64,000 nt of DNA from Streptomyces umbrinus (GCF_030817415.1 NZ_JAUSZI010000002.1:5890001-5954000), one strand, 5' to 3'; counted from the first letter of the stretch, positions 41,625 through 50,611 are shown. Notes: a model not told the origin generated them from the sequence alone. Numbers and translations: made by a program.

Positions 41625-42083
41625 CTAGGGGGTGGCCATCAGCGGCGTGTCCTCGCGCCACTTGAGCATCTTGTCGAAGCTGACCACCGCGCCGCCCCGG
41701 CCCGGCTTGTTGCCGATGTGGACGTGGTCGGCGAGCTCCTGGATCAGACAGAGGCCCCGGCCGTTCTCGGCGTCGCTGTGGGCGGGGCGGACCGGGGCGC
41801 GTCCCCGTCCCGAGGGGAACCCCGGTCCGGAGTCGGCCACTTCGATGCGGCACGTCTCGCCGTCCAGGTAGGCCGTGACCCGGTAGGCCTCGCCGGACTC
41901 CCCGTGGACGGACTCGCCCCCGTGCTCGACGGCGTTGGCGCAGGCCTCGCTCAGCGCGACGGAGAGGTCGTAGGAGATGTCGGGATCCACCCCTGCCGAC
42001 TCCATCGTGCCGAGCAGCAGGCGCCGGGCGAGCGGCACGCTCGCCGCTTCACGCCGGAGATGGAGGGACCACCAGATGCTCAT
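41625..42083 (-). CDS. HATPase domain anti-sigma-like protein
   Basis: 152 residues from ATG 42083 (MSIWWSLHLRREAASVPLARRLL). N-box DLSVALSEACANAVEHGG (~38-55), G1 IEVADSGPGFP and G2 ENGRGLCLIQELADHV are intact. RsbW/SpoIIAB-like, without sensor or His phosphoacceptor. Divergent from the membrane-protein gene of the copper operon. Partner unknown. Confidence 0.8.
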   Translation of the reverse strand: MSIWWSLHLRREAASVPLARRLLLGTMESAGVDPDISYDLSVALSEACANAVEHGGESVHGESGEAYRVTAYLDGETCRIEVADSGPGFPSGRGRAPVRPAHSDAENGRGLCLIQELADHVHIGNKPGRGGAVVSFDKMLKWREDTPLMATP

Positions 42084-42307
42084 GCTCCAGCCTCCTGGCC
42101 GCGGCTCGACATACCGATACGTATTGCCGCACAGGGCCGGGTGTAAGCGTGCCGTTGACGTGATGCCGCCCATTCGGGGGATGTGCCGGCGCCATCCGCC
42201 GGTGTACGTGCGTACTACCGGTGTCAGAACGTGACCTTCCGGAACGTACGTCACCTTGTGGACCTGCCGTGTGGCGCGGGTGAGCCCAGTGCGATGATGA
42301 GCCCGCC

Positions 42308-43138
42308 ATGACTGCCCCCCACCAGCGCGCGTGCACCGGAGGTGAACTCCGGGTCCTGAGGGCCGCGGTGTTCACCGCGGTCTGTGTCGTGCTGGCCGCG
42401 GCCGGTCATGCGATCGTCTCCTGCGCCACGGTTCCCCTGTGGTCGCTGGGCGCCGGATTCCTCGCCGTCTTCGCCGTCGCGGCGCCGCTCGCCGGGCGTG
42501 AGCGCTCCCTGCCGGGCATCGTCGTGCTGCTGGCGGTCGGCCAGGCCGTACTGCACACGCTCTTCGGGCTCGGCCAGCACGGCACGGCGGCGATGGCGTC
42601 AGCGGGTGTGGACGCCTCGCTCGTGGCCCGGGCCGCCCGGCTGGTGTGCGGGGCGTCCGTCGCGACGCTCAGCCCCGCCCAGGCGCAACGGATCCTCGCC
42701 AACGCCCGGCTGGACGCGATCGGTACGGGCGGGGCGGGCGGCACGGGCACGGCTCACGCGGCCCACGAACAGGCGGGCGCCATGGCGTCGGCCGCCGCCG
42801 GGACCCCGATGTCGGCGCTGCCGTCGCTGTCCATGTTGCTCGGCCACGTTCTCGCGGCCGCCGCCACCGGATGGCTGCTGCGCCGCGGGGACGTCGCGCT
42901 GCGGCGCCTCCTGCGCCTCTCGGCGCACGGAGTGGCCGAAGGGGCGCTCGTCTCCCTGCGCGGGGCCCTGGCGCTCGTACGCGCCCTGCTGGCGGGTCTC
43001 CCGGGCACGTCCCCCGAGGCGCCGCGCGTACCGCGGGCCACGGAGTACGTGCCACCGGCCGTACCAGCGACCGCTCTTCAGCACTCGGTCGTCCGGCGCG
43101 GTCCGCCGGCCCACAGGGTTCTCACCCTCGCCGCCTGA
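42308..43138 (+). CDS. membrane protein heading the copper operon
   Basis: 276 residues. Four or so hydrophobic segments (VFTAVCVVLAAAGHAIVSC, WSLGAGFLAVFAVAAPLAG, LPGIVVLLAVGQAVLHTLFG and LSMLLGHVLAAAATGWLL). Several His lie in or near membrane segments (AAGHAIV, LHTLFGLGQHGTAAM, AHAAHEQAGAM), which with Met residues could bind copper. A loop rich in Gly/Ala/Thr separates the halves. It precedes YcnI by ~130 bp. No named family is recognised; a role in copper handling is inferred from context. Confidence 0.65.
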   Translation: MTAPHQRACTGGELRVLRAAVFTAVCVVLAAAGHAIVSCATVPLWSLGAGFLAVFAVAAPLAGRERSLPGIVVLLAVGQAVLHTLFGLGQHGTAAMASAGVDASLVARAARLVCGASVATLSPAQAQRILANARLDAIGTGGAGGTGTAHAAHEQAGAMASAAAGTPMSALPSLSMLLGHVLAAAATGWLLRRGDVALRRLLRLSAHGVAEGALVSLRGALALVRALLAGLPGTSPEAPRVPRATEYVPPAVPATALQHSVVRRGPPAHRVLTLAA

Positions 43139-43186
43139 CGCGACGCACCACTTCTGGACGTATCACTCCCGGGGGACCGTCGTGCG

Positions 43187-43200
43187 GCACGCGCGCGTGC
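43187..43200. repeat. 14-bp perfect palindrome before ycnI
   Basis: GCACGCGCGCGTGC, 67 bp upstream of the YcnI start. It could be an operator or chance in GC-rich DNA. Confidence 0.35.
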
Positions 43201-43266
43201 CCGCTCTTTCGCACGCGCAACCCCGTTCTGCCACCGAACCAGTGCTGAAAGTGGAGTGTCCCTGCC

Positions 43267-44013
43267 ATGAAGGCTTCCCGTATCGCCGCGACCGGTGCCG
43301 TCGCCGCCTCCGCCGTCCTAGTCCTGTCCGGCCCCGCGTTCGCGCACGTCAGCGTGCAGCCCGAGGGCACGGCCGCCAAGGGTGGCTACGCGACCGTCAA
43401 CTTCAAGGTGCCGAACGAGCGCGACAAGGCCTCGACCACCAAGCTCGAAGTGAACTTCCCGGCCGACCACCCGCTCGCCTCGGTGATGCCGCAGGCCGTC
43501 GACGGCTGGACCGTCAAGGTCACCAAGTCCAAGCTCGACAAGCCGCTCGAACTGCACGGCGAGAAGATCAACGAGGCCGTCACCAAGGTCACCTGGACCG
43601 CCGACGGCAAGGGCATCCAGCCCGGCTACTTCCAGAAGTTCCCGCTCTCCATCGGCGCGCTGCCCGAGGACACCGACGAGCTGGTGTTCAAGGCGATCCA
43701 GACGTACTCCAACAAGGAGGTCGTGCGCTGGATCGAGACCTCGACGAAGGGCGCGGAGGAGCCCGAGTCGCCGGCTCCGGTGCTCGCCCTGTCCGCCGCC
43801 GAGGGCGACCACCACGGATCCGCCTCCTCCGCCTCCGACGACTCTGCGGAGGCCGACGACGCGAAGGCCGCCGCCAACACCTCGACCACCGAGGCCGCCT
43901 CCTCCGACAGCAGCGACACCACGGCCCGTGTACTGGGCGTCGTGGGCATCGTCGTCGGCGTGGCGGGCGTGGCGTTCGGCGTGCTCGCCGGTCGTCGGCG
44001 TACCACCGCGTAA
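43267..44013 (+). CDS. ycnI: YcnI family copper-binding protein (DUF1775)
   Basis: 248 residues. Sec signal (ASRIAATGAVAASAVLVLSG, cleavage at AFA|H) exposes an N-terminal His (HVSVQPEGT), which in YcnI forms the mono-histidine copper brace with Glu and Trp. The DUF1775 domain covers ~28-165 with VRWIET containing the expected Trp. A Ser/Asp/Ala-rich linker then leads to a single C-terminal membrane helix (VLGVVGIVVGVAGVAFGVLAG) and an RRR stop. It probably passes Cu(II) to downstream chaperones in the operon. Confidence 0.9.
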   Translation: MKASRIAATGAVAASAVLVLSGPAFAHVSVQPEGTAAKGGYATVNFKVPNERDKASTTKLEVNFPADHPLASVMPQAVDGWTVKVTKSKLDKPLELHGEKINEAVTKVTWTADGKGIQPGYFQKFPLSIGALPEDTDELVFKAIQTYSNKEVVRWIETSTKGAEEPESPAPVLALSAAEGDHHGSASSASDDSAEADDAKAAANTSTTEAASSDSSDTTARVLGVVGIVVGVAGVAFGVLAGRRRTTA

Positions 44014-44055
44014 GCCAAGTCCCACCCATCGAAACCTCGGACGCCCCACCGGGAT

Positions 44056-44084
44056 CCCCGGCCGAATCCGTTTTCCGGCCGGGG
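44056..44084. terminator. stem-loop between ycnI and sco1
   Basis: 9-bp stem CCCCGGCCG / CGGCCGGGG with an 11-nt loop, in the 126-bp ycnI-sco1 gap. It may attenuate read-through rather than end the operon. Confidence 0.45.
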
Positions 44085-44139
44085 GTCCGGCCCGCCGCAC
44101 AGCGGCGATCGGCGGTGGCGTCCCCCCGGAGAATGCACT

Positions 44140-44811
44140 ATGCGCAAGAAGACGTACGCCGCGGCCGCGCTGTTCGCCGCGGCCGCCCTGACCCTTTCCG
44201 CCTGCGGCAGCGGTGACGACGCCGACAACGCGGTCGCCGAGGTCTCCGAGGAGGCAGGCTCCGACAAGGCCGCGACGGTCCTCGACAAACCGTTCGAAAA
44301 GCCGGACCTCGTCCTCACCGACACCCACGGCAAGCAGTACGACCTCCGCAAGGAGACCAAGGGCAAGCCGACACTGATCTACTTCGGCTACACCAACTGC
44401 CCCGACGTCTGCCCGCTGACGATGAACAACATCGCCGTCGCCGAGAAGCAGCTCGCCCAGAACAAACAGGTGACGCAGGCCGAGAAGGACTCGCTCCGCA
44501 TCGTGTTCGTCACCACCGACCCCGAGCGGGACACCTCCGCCGCGCTCGGCAAGTGGCTCAAGGGCATCGACCCCGATGTCGTCGGCCTGACCGGCTCCTT
44601 CGCCACGATCCAGGGCGGCGCCCGGACGCTCGGCATCTCCATCGAGGCGCCGAAGAAGGACAAGACCGGCAAGGTCGTCTCGATGCACGGCACCCAGGTC
44701 ATCGCCTTCTCCCCGAAGACCGACGGCGGTTACGTGCTGTACGGCGAGGACGCCACCGTCGACGACTACACCAAGGACCTCCCCAAGCTGATCAAGGGCG
44801 AGAAGCCGTGA
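44140..44811 (+). CDS. SCO1/SenC copper chaperone lipoprotein
   Basis: 223 residues. Lipoprotein signal with lipobox LSAC (Cys ~23). Thioredoxin-fold Sco domain: FGYTNCPDVCPLTMNNIA carries CxxxC (~88-92), and the distal His is in VVSMHGTQVIAF. It delivers Cu(I) to the CuA site of cytochrome c oxidase. It overlaps the next gene (GTGA), so the pair is translationally coupled. Length and motifs are normal. Confidence 0.95.
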   Translation: MRKKTYAAAALFAAAALTLSACGSGDDADNAVAEVSEEAGSDKAATVLDKPFEKPDLVLTDTHGKQYDLRKETKGKPTLIYFGYTNCPDVCPLTMNNIAVAEKQLAQNKQVTQAEKDSLRIVFVTTDPERDTSAALGKWLKGIDPDVVGLTGSFATIQGGARTLGISIEAPKKDKTGKVVSMHGTQVIAFSPKTDGGYVLYGEDATVDDYTKDLPKLIKGEKP

Positions 44812-45338
44812 CGCGTCGTACGGCGGCCAGGAGGGTGTCCACGTCCACGGGGGCCTCGGCGGCTGCCCTCGTCGTGGCCGCCGCCCTGGCCCTGGCGGGC
44901 TGCGGCGACTCGGACTCGGACTCCTCGGAACCCGAACTGTCCGTCGCCGCGATCTACATGCCGCAGCCGGTCTCGGACTCCATGGCGGCCGGTTTCCTGA
45001 TCGTCGCCAACGCCGGCGGAGCCGACGACAGGCTGTCCTCCGTCACCAGCGACGTCGCCGGCGAGGTCACCCTCCACACGACGTCCGGGCAGTCGATGAC
45101 CGAGGTCAAGAACCTCGACGTCCCCGGTCACGGGAAGCTCGTCCTGGAGAGCGGCGGCAACCACCTCATGTTCGAGAAGCTGAAGCGCAAGCCGAAGGAG
45201 GGCGACAAGGTGTCCCTGGAGCTGCACTTCACCAAGTCCGGGCCGATGAAGGTCGAGATGCCGGTGAAGTCCCCCACCTACCGGCCCACGGCGACCACCA
45301 AATCGTCCATGCAGTCGTCCTCGACGTCTCACCACTGA
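44808..45338 (+). CDS. PCuAC-type periplasmic copper chaperone
   Basis: 176 residues from GTG 44808, overlapping the Sco1 stop. Lipobox LAGC. The PCuAC domain has the H(M)x-n-HxM copper site: MPQPVSDSMAAGFLIVANAGGADD, TLHTTSGQSM and GGNHLMFEKL. A Thr/Ser-rich tail ends in HH. With Sco1 it loads copper into cytochrome oxidase. Confidence 0.9.
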   Translation: MTRRTAARRVSTSTGASAAALVVAAALALAGCGDSDSDSSEPELSVAAIYMPQPVSDSMAAGFLIVANAGGADDRLSSVTSDVAGEVTLHTTSGQSMTEVKNLDVPGHGKLVLESGGNHLMFEKLKRKPKEGDKVSLELHFTKSGPMKVEMPVKSPTYRPTATTKSSMQSSSTSHH

Positions 45339-45352
45339 GGGAGGGACCAACC

Positions 45353-47359
45353 GTGAGCCAGACCATCGCTCCCCGAGTCCGGACGCTGCTGTTGCTGCTC
45401 CTCGCCGTCACCGGCGCGCTCCTCGCCGGGTCCGCGCCCGTCTCCGCGCACGCCGCCCTGACGGCGAGCGACCCCCAGCAGGGATCGGTGGTCAAGGAGG
45501 CGCCGGCCCAGGTGTCGCTCACCTTCTCCGAGGGTGTCGCGATGTCCGACGGATCGGTGCGCGTGCTCGACCCCAAGGGCAAGCGCGTCGACACCGGGAA
45601 GACCAGCGAGCAGGGCACGAACACGTACTCCGTGAAGCTGCACTCGGGCCTGCCGGACGGCACGTTCACCGTCACCTACCAGGTGGTGTCGGCGGACAGC
45701 CACCCCGTCTCCGGCGCCTTCACCTTCTCCATCGGGGCCCCCTCGACGACCTCCGTCTCCGTGTCCGACCAGGAGGCCGGCGGCGGAGTGGTGGGCGGGC
45801 TCTACGGCTTCGCGCGCTATCTCTCGTACGCGGGCTTCATCCTCCTCGTCGGCGGCGCGGCCTTCGTGCTGGCCTGCTGGCAGCGGGGCACCGGGGAGCG
45901 GTCGGTGCAGCGGCTGGTCGTCTCCGGGTGGCTCGCGCTGACCGGGGCCACGCTCGCCATGCTGCTGCTGCGCGGCTCGTACACCGGCTCCGGGAAGGTC
46001 GGGGACATCTTCGACCTGAGCCTGCTCAGCGATGTGCTGCAGACCAAGACGGGCGCGGCGCTGGTCTCGCGCCTGCTGCTGCTCGCGGCGGGCGCCCTGT
46101 TCATCGCCGTGCTCTTCGGAGCGTACGAAAAGCGCGAGGACGACGAGGAGAAGGGCGATCTGACCTTCGGGCTCGCCATCGGCGGGTTCGTCGTGGCGGC
46201 GGGTCTGGCCGCGACCTGGGCCATGGCCGAGCACGCCTCGACCGGTATCCAGACCGGGATCTCGATGCCCGTCGACGTGCTGCACCTGCTTGCCGCCGCC
46301 GTCTGGCTGGGCGGCCTGTCGACGCTGCTCGTGGCGCTCTACCGCGCGCCGTCCATCGAGCCGGCCGTAGTACGCCGCTTCTCCCGCATCGCGTTCGGCA
46401 GCGTGGCCGTGCTGGCCGCGACGGGCATCTACCAGTCGTGGCGGCAGCTCGGCTCCTGGTCCGCGTTCACCGGGACCTCGTACGGGCAGCTGCTGCTCGT
46501 CAAGATCGGCCTGGTGGTCGTCCTCGTCGGCATCGCGTGGATATCGCGGCGCTGGACGGCGCAGCTGTCGCAGGCACCGGCCGCGAAGGCTGTGAAGAGC
46601 TCGGCGGCCACGCCGGCGAAGGCCACCGCGAAGACGCCTGCCAAGGTCTCGGCCAAGACTTCGGCAAAGGCTGCAGCGAAGACATCGGCGAAGACCTCCG
46701 CCCCGACCTCGGAGCGGTCGGAGGACGAGAACCGCGAGACCGAGGACGAGAAGGAGTCGGCCGCCACGCCCGCGGGCAGCGGCGACGGCAAGCGGGCCAC
46801 CCAACTGGCCCGGCAGCGGGCAGCGGTGGCCACCGCGCGCGAGAAGCGCCGGCGTGACGCCGATCCGCTCCGCTCGGGTCTGCGCCGCTCGGTGCTCGCC
46901 GAGGCGGGCGTCGCGGTGGTCCTGCTGGCCGTCACCACCGTGCTGACGTCCACCGAACCCGGACGCACGGTGGAGGAGGCCGAGGCCGCCACCGCCGCCA
47001 GCTCGCAGGAGGCCACCGGAGCACTGGCCGTGGACATCCCGTTCGACACCGGAGGCAAGGACGGCAAGGGCCTCGCGCGCGTCGAGATCGACCCGGCCCG
47101 CGTCGGCGGCAACGACATGCACGTCTACGTACAGCGGCCGAACGGCAAGGCCTTCGACATCCCCGAGGTCAAGGTCTCCTTCACCCTGAAGGCGAAGGAC
47201 ATCGGGCCGCTGCCCGTGGTCCCCGACCGGATCGCCACCGGACACTGGACGGCGACCGGGGTACAGATCCCGATGGCGGGCAACTGGGCGATCGCGGTGA
47301 CGGTGCGGACCTCCGACATCGACCAGGTGACCGTGGACAAGAACGCGCAGATCGGCTGA
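45353..47359 (+). CDS. CopC-CopD fusion with YtkA-like tail (copper resistance/uptake)
   Basis: 668 residues from GTG 45353. Signal peptide (1-33) exposes the CopC N-terminal His (HAALTASDPQQGSVV); the second CopC His is in SADSHPVSGAFTFSIG. A CopD membrane part with eight hydrophobic segments spans ~140-400. Residues ~405-450 are a Lys/Ala/Thr/Ser repeat (KATAKTPAKVSAKTSAKAAA), resembling histone-H1-like tails, then an acidic stretch. One more helix (VLAEAGVAVVLLAVTTVLTS) and a YtkA-like beta domain close the protein. It moves copper across the membrane in the same operon as Sco1. Confidence 0.9.
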   Translation: MSQTIAPRVRTLLLLLLAVTGALLAGSAPVSAHAALTASDPQQGSVVKEAPAQVSLTFSEGVAMSDGSVRVLDPKGKRVDTGKTSEQGTNTYSVKLHSGLPDGTFTVTYQVVSADSHPVSGAFTFSIGAPSTTSVSVSDQEAGGGVVGGLYGFARYLSYAGFILLVGGAAFVLACWQRGTGERSVQRLVVSGWLALTGATLAMLLLRGSYTGSGKVGDIFDLSLLSDVLQTKTGAALVSRLLLLAAGALFIAVLFGAYEKREDDEEKGDLTFGLAIGGFVVAAGLAATWAMAEHASTGIQTGISMPVDVLHLLAAAVWLGGLSTLLVALYRAPSIEPAVVRRFSRIAFGSVAVLAATGIYQSWRQLGSWSAFTGTSYGQLLLVKIGLVVVLVGIAWISRRWTAQLSQAPAAKAVKSSAATPAKATAKTPAKVSAKTSAKAAAKTSAKTSAPTSERSEDENRETEDEKESAATPAGSGDGKRATQLARQRAAVATAREKRRRDADPLRSGLRRSVLAEAGVAVVLLAVTTVLTSTEPGRTVEEAEAATAASSQEATGALAVDIPFDTGGKDGKGLARVEIDPARVGGNDMHVYVQRPNGKAFDIPEVKVSFTLKAKDIGPLPVVPDRIATGHWTATGVQIPMAGNWAIAVTVRTSDIDQVTVDKNAQIG

Positions 47360-47367
47360 ACGACACC

Positions 47368-48756
47368 ATGGCTGAACAGTCCACTCCGGAGACGTCCTCC
47401 CCGGGTGCCCCCGCCGAAGGGGCACCCGGTCAGGGAGGCGTCCCCCAGAAGGCCACTGCCCCGAAGGCCGCTCCCAAGGGGGCCTCTTCCGAAAATGCCC
47501 CTCCTAGGGAGGCCGATTCCCAAAAGGCCCCCTCCAAGGGCGTCATTTCGCGGCGCCGCCTGCTCGGTACCGCCGGTGCCACCGGCCTCGCGCTCGGCGC
47601 CGCGGGCGGGGCCGCCGGATACGCCGCCGCGCCCTCCGCCGACCAGACCGCGCTCCTCAACTCGCTCGGCGCGGACGAGGTGATGTTTCACGGGAAACAT
47701 CAGCCCGGCATCACGACCGCCCTGCAGGCCCGCGGCCACCTCGTCGCGTTCGATCTCGCGGCGGGCGCGGGCCGCAAGGAGGCGGCCGCCCTGCTGCGGC
47801 GCTGGTCGACGACGACCCAGCGGCTGATGGCGGGCGAAGCGTCCGCGAGCGCCGACACGGACGTGGCGCGCGACGCCGGACCCTCGTCCCTCACGGTCAC
47901 CTTCGGCTTCGGCCACAGCTTCTTCGCCCGTACGGGACTGGAGAAGCAGCGGCCGATCGCCCTCGACCCGCTGCCCGACTTCTCCTCGGACCACCTGGAC
48001 AAGGCGCGCAGCAACGGCGACCTGTGGGTGCAGATCGGCTCGAACGACGCCCTCGTCGCCTTCCATGCCCTGCGCGCGATCCAGAAGGACGCGGGACAGG
48101 CGGCGAAGGTGCGCTGGCAGATGAACGGCTTCAACCGCTCGCCGGGAGCCACCTCCCAGCCCATGACGGCCCGCAACCTGATGGGGCAGATCGACGGCAC
48201 ACGCAATCCCAAGCCGTCGGAGTCCGACTTCGACCGGCGGATCTTCGTGCCCGACGCGGGCGACCCGTCGTGGATGGCAGGCGGCTCGTACGCTGTCGTA
48301 CGCCGTATCCGCATGCTCCTCGACGACTGGGAGCAGCTCTCGGTCAAGGCGCAGGAGGACGTGATCGGGCGGCGGAAGACCACCGGGGCGCCGCTCTCCG
48401 GCGGCACCGAGACGTCCGAGATGGACCTGGAGAAGACCGACGCCGCTGGCGGGCTCGTCGTCCCCATCAACGCCCATTCCCGTATCACCCGGCCCGACGA
48501 GAACGGCGGTGCCGCGATGCTGCGCAGGCCGTTCTCCTTCCACGACGGCATCGACGCGGACGGGGTCCCGGACGCGGGCCTGCTCTTCGTCTGCTGGCAG
48601 GCCGACCCGCTGCGCGGCTTCGTACCGGTGCAGCGCAAGCTCGACCGCGGTGACGCGCTGTCCACGTTCATCCGGCACGAGTCGAGCGGCCTGTTCGCGG
48701 TGCCGGGCGGGGCGGCGGAAGGGGAGTACGTGGGGCAGAAGTTGCTGGAGGGGTGA
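47368..48756 (+). CDS. Tat-exported Dyp-type peroxidase (EfeB-like)
   Basis: 462 residues starting 6 nt after CopCD. The N-terminal ~55 residues are Pro/Ala/Lys-rich with decapeptide-like repeats (QKATAPKAAPKGASSE, QKAPSKG). Twin-arginine signal SRRRLLGTAGATGLALG. The heme-peroxidase motif (GxxDG) is in MGQIDGTRNPKPSE; the proximal His and distal Arg regions are seen in the C-terminal half (GGSYAVVRRIRMLLDDW, RPFSFHDGIDADGVPDAGLLFVCWQ). It oxidises substrates with H2O2 outside the cell; in this operon it may support iron/copper handling. A parS-like sequence lies within codons 106-110. Confidence 0.9.
   Translation: MAEQSTPETSSPGAPAEGAPGQGGVPQKATAPKAAPKGASSENAPPREADSQKAPSKGVISRRRLLGTAGATGLALGAAGGAAGYAAAPSADQTALLNSLGADEVMFHGKHQPGITTALQARGHLVAFDLAAGAGRKEAAALLRRWSTTTQRLMAGEASASADTDVARDAGPSSLTVTFGFGHSFFARTGLEKQRPIALDPLPDFSSDHLDKARSNGDLWVQIGSNDALVAFHALRAIQKDAGQAAKVRWQMNGFNRSPGATSQPMTARNLMGQIDGTRNPKPSESDFDRRIFVPDAGDPSWMAGGSYAVVRRIRMLLDDWEQLSVKAQEDVIGRRKTTGAPLSGGTETSEMDLEKTDAAGGLVVPINAHSRITRPDENGGAAMLRRPFSFHDGIDADGVPDAGLLFVCWQADPLRGFVPVQRKLDRGDALSTFIRHESSGLFAVPGGAAEGEYVGQKLLEG
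47685..47698. promoter_or_regulatory. parS-like site (one mismatch) inside the Dyp peroxidase gene
   Basis: GTTTCACGGGAAAC differs from parS GTTTCACGTGAAAC at one central position. The outer bases also continue the symmetry (ATGTTTC...GAAACAT). Confidence 0.65.
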
Positions 48757-48844
48757 GATCAGCTCGCTGAGGCGGCTGGGACGGCTGAGGTGGCAGAGGC
48801 CGGAAGCGGGGGCCCTGCCGCGCAAGGCCCATTAGGGTGAGGCC

Positions 48845-49777
48845 ATGCCAGCCAGCTACGCGTATCTCGGCCCCGAGGGCACCTTCACCGAAGTCGCCCT
48901 GCGGACTCTTCCGGAGTCGGCCACCCGGCAGCTCATCCCGATGGTGTCCGTGCCCGCCGCGCTCGACGCGGTCCGGGCCGGCGAGGCCGAGGCCGCGTTC
49001 GTACCGATCGAGAACTCCGTCGAGGGCGGCATCACCACCACCGTCGACGAACTGGCCGTCGGCGAACCGCTGATGATCTACCGCGAGGTCCTTCTCTCGA
49101 TCACCTTCGCGCTGCTGGTCCGCCCGGGCACGAAGCTCTCGGAGATCAAGACGGTCAGCGCACATCCGGCCGCGCAGCCGCAGGTCCGCAACTGGATGAA
49201 GAACAACCTCCCGGACGTCATCTGGGAGTCGGCGGCCTCCAACGCGGACGGCGCCCGCCTGGTGCAGGAGGGGCGCTACGACGCGGCCTTCGCGGGCGAG
49301 TTCGCGGCGGAACGGTACGGCCTCAAGGCCCTGGAGACCGGGATCCACGACGCGGAGAACGCGCAGACCCGGTTCGTCCTGGTGGGCAGGCCCGCCCGGC
49401 CCGCGGCGCCGACCGGCGCGGACAAGACCTCCGTGGTCATCTGGCAGCGCGACGACCACCCGGGTGCGCTGCTCGAACTCCTCCAGGAGTTCGCCGTCCG
49501 CGGGGTCAACCTGATGCTGCTGCAGTCCCGGCCGACCGGCGAGGGCATCGGCAACTACTGCTTCGCCATCGACGCCGAGGGACACATCGCGGACCGCCGC
49601 GTCGGCGAGGCGCTGATGGGCCTCAAGCGGATCTGTCCGCAGGTACGGTTCCTCGGTTCCTATCCGCAGGCCGACGTCGACCCCAAGGACGTACGTGCGC
49701 CGCGGGCCGGTACGTCCGACACCGAGTTCGCGGCGGCCTCGGACTGGCTGGCGCGCTGCCAGGACGGCCGGTTCTAG
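48845..49777 (+). CDS. pheA: prephenate dehydratase
   Basis: 310 residues. PDT domain 1-~185: YAYLGPEGTFTEVAL, EAAFVPIENSVEGGITTTVD, and the catalytic Thr in NAQTRFVLVG. The ACT regulatory domain follows (~190-280: VVIWQRDDHPGALLELLQEFAVRGVNLMLLQSRPTGEGIGNYCFAIDAEGH); the usual ESRP Phe-binding motif reads QSRP here. It makes phenylpyruvate in phenylalanine synthesis, probably feedback-controlled by Phe. It is monofunctional, with no chorismate mutase domain. Confidence 0.95.
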   Translation: MPASYAYLGPEGTFTEVALRTLPESATRQLIPMVSVPAALDAVRAGEAEAAFVPIENSVEGGITTTVDELAVGEPLMIYREVLLSITFALLVRPGTKLSEIKTVSAHPAAQPQVRNWMKNNLPDVIWESAASNADGARLVQEGRYDAAFAGEFAAERYGLKALETGIHDAENAQTRFVLVGRPARPAAPTGADKTSVVIWQRDDHPGALLELLQEFAVRGVNLMLLQSRPTGEGIGNYCFAIDAEGHIADRRVGEALMGLKRICPQVRFLGSYPQADVDPKDVRAPRAGTSDTEFAAASDWLARCQDGRF

Positions 49778-49799
49778 GCGGGCTGTGCCCAGCGGGTTA

Positions 49800-49985
49800 C
49801 CGGGCGGAGCTTGCTCTGCTCGGCTTACTGAACGGGCTTTGCCGAGCAGGCCTTGCTGAGCGGGCTCGCCGAGCAGGGCTTGCTGGGCGAGCTTTGCCAA
49901 GCGCGACTTTCTGGGCGGAGTTCGCTGAACGGGGTTCGCTGGCCGCGGCTTTCTGGCCGCGGCTTGCTGAGCGGGCTTCTCTCAC
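49800..49985. repeat. imperfect 15-20-nt repeats after pheA
   Basis: Units such as GGGCTTTGCCGAGCAGG, GGGCTCGCCGAGCAGG and GGCCGCGGCTTTCTG recur across ~190 bp. No ORF is supported. It begins the 834-bp gap before serS. Confidence 0.5.
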
Positions 49986-50105
49986 GGCCGCCGAGCGGAC
50001 ACCCGTTGGCAACCCGGCAGCCACTGGCCGTCTTCCGTGCGGTTTCCCGGGCGGAGCCGTCGGCTCCGCCCGCCCGTTTCGGCCAGTCCTACCTGCAGAT
50101 TGTCT

Positions 50106-50417
50106 CTGTCCACAGAAGTTATCCACAGGCACGCTTCTCGACCTGGGGACAAGTCGACAACGAAGCGCGACTCAGTCGACAAATCGGCCTACAGCCCACA
50201 AGTCCGTCCACAGCCCCATCGGTCACCCTTCGTCCACCCGTTTCTGTTGACCAATCCCATAGAGCGAACCATTTCCACTCGAAAGTGCGTGTAGGGAGGG
50301 TTTGGTCCGGGAATTCTTGGCTCTGCACACAGCTTTGGGAACGATCACTTCCGATGTCCACAGATCTTTCGCACAGCCTGTGGATAACTTTTCCGGGGTG
50401 TGGATTTCTGTGGACAA
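50106..50417. promoter_or_regulatory. cluster of DnaA boxes upstream of serS
   Basis: Nine-mers matching the streptomycete DnaA box (YYVTCCACA) on the plus strand: 50106 CTGTCCACA, 50119 TTATCCACA, 50204 CCGTCCACA, and 50354 ATGTCCACA (one mismatch). On the minus strand: 50379 TTATCCACA, 50399 AAATCCACA (weak) and 50409 TTGTCCACA (consensus). The surrounding 400 bp is AT-richer than the genome average and non-coding. It is not oriC: no dnaA or dnaN is adjacent. Confidence 0.8.
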
Positions 50418-50611
50418 CCCAGCTCTCAAGTCCCGCTCCCCACAAGGGAATCGAGTCAACCGACCGAATCCCACCTGCCCCGTTCCAGGGATCGACTCCC
50501 CTTTCATTGACGTCTATTGAAGCGCCTCACCAATTCCCGCAAAACGTGACAGAAGCGACAGAACGGAATACCGGGTCGTGAGTCGGAACCCCGCACCGGT
50601 AGCCTTGTGGG

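Noticed and set aside
41625..42083. Histidine kinase call for the HATPase proteins (also 29760-30302)
   Set aside because: Neither has a dimerisation His domain or a sensor; they fit stand-alone anti-sigma/serine kinase proteins.
50106..50417. Reading the DnaA-box cluster as oriC
   Set aside because: No dnaA, dnaN or rpmH nearby and only about seven boxes; Streptomyces oriC has many more and lies between dnaA and dnaN.
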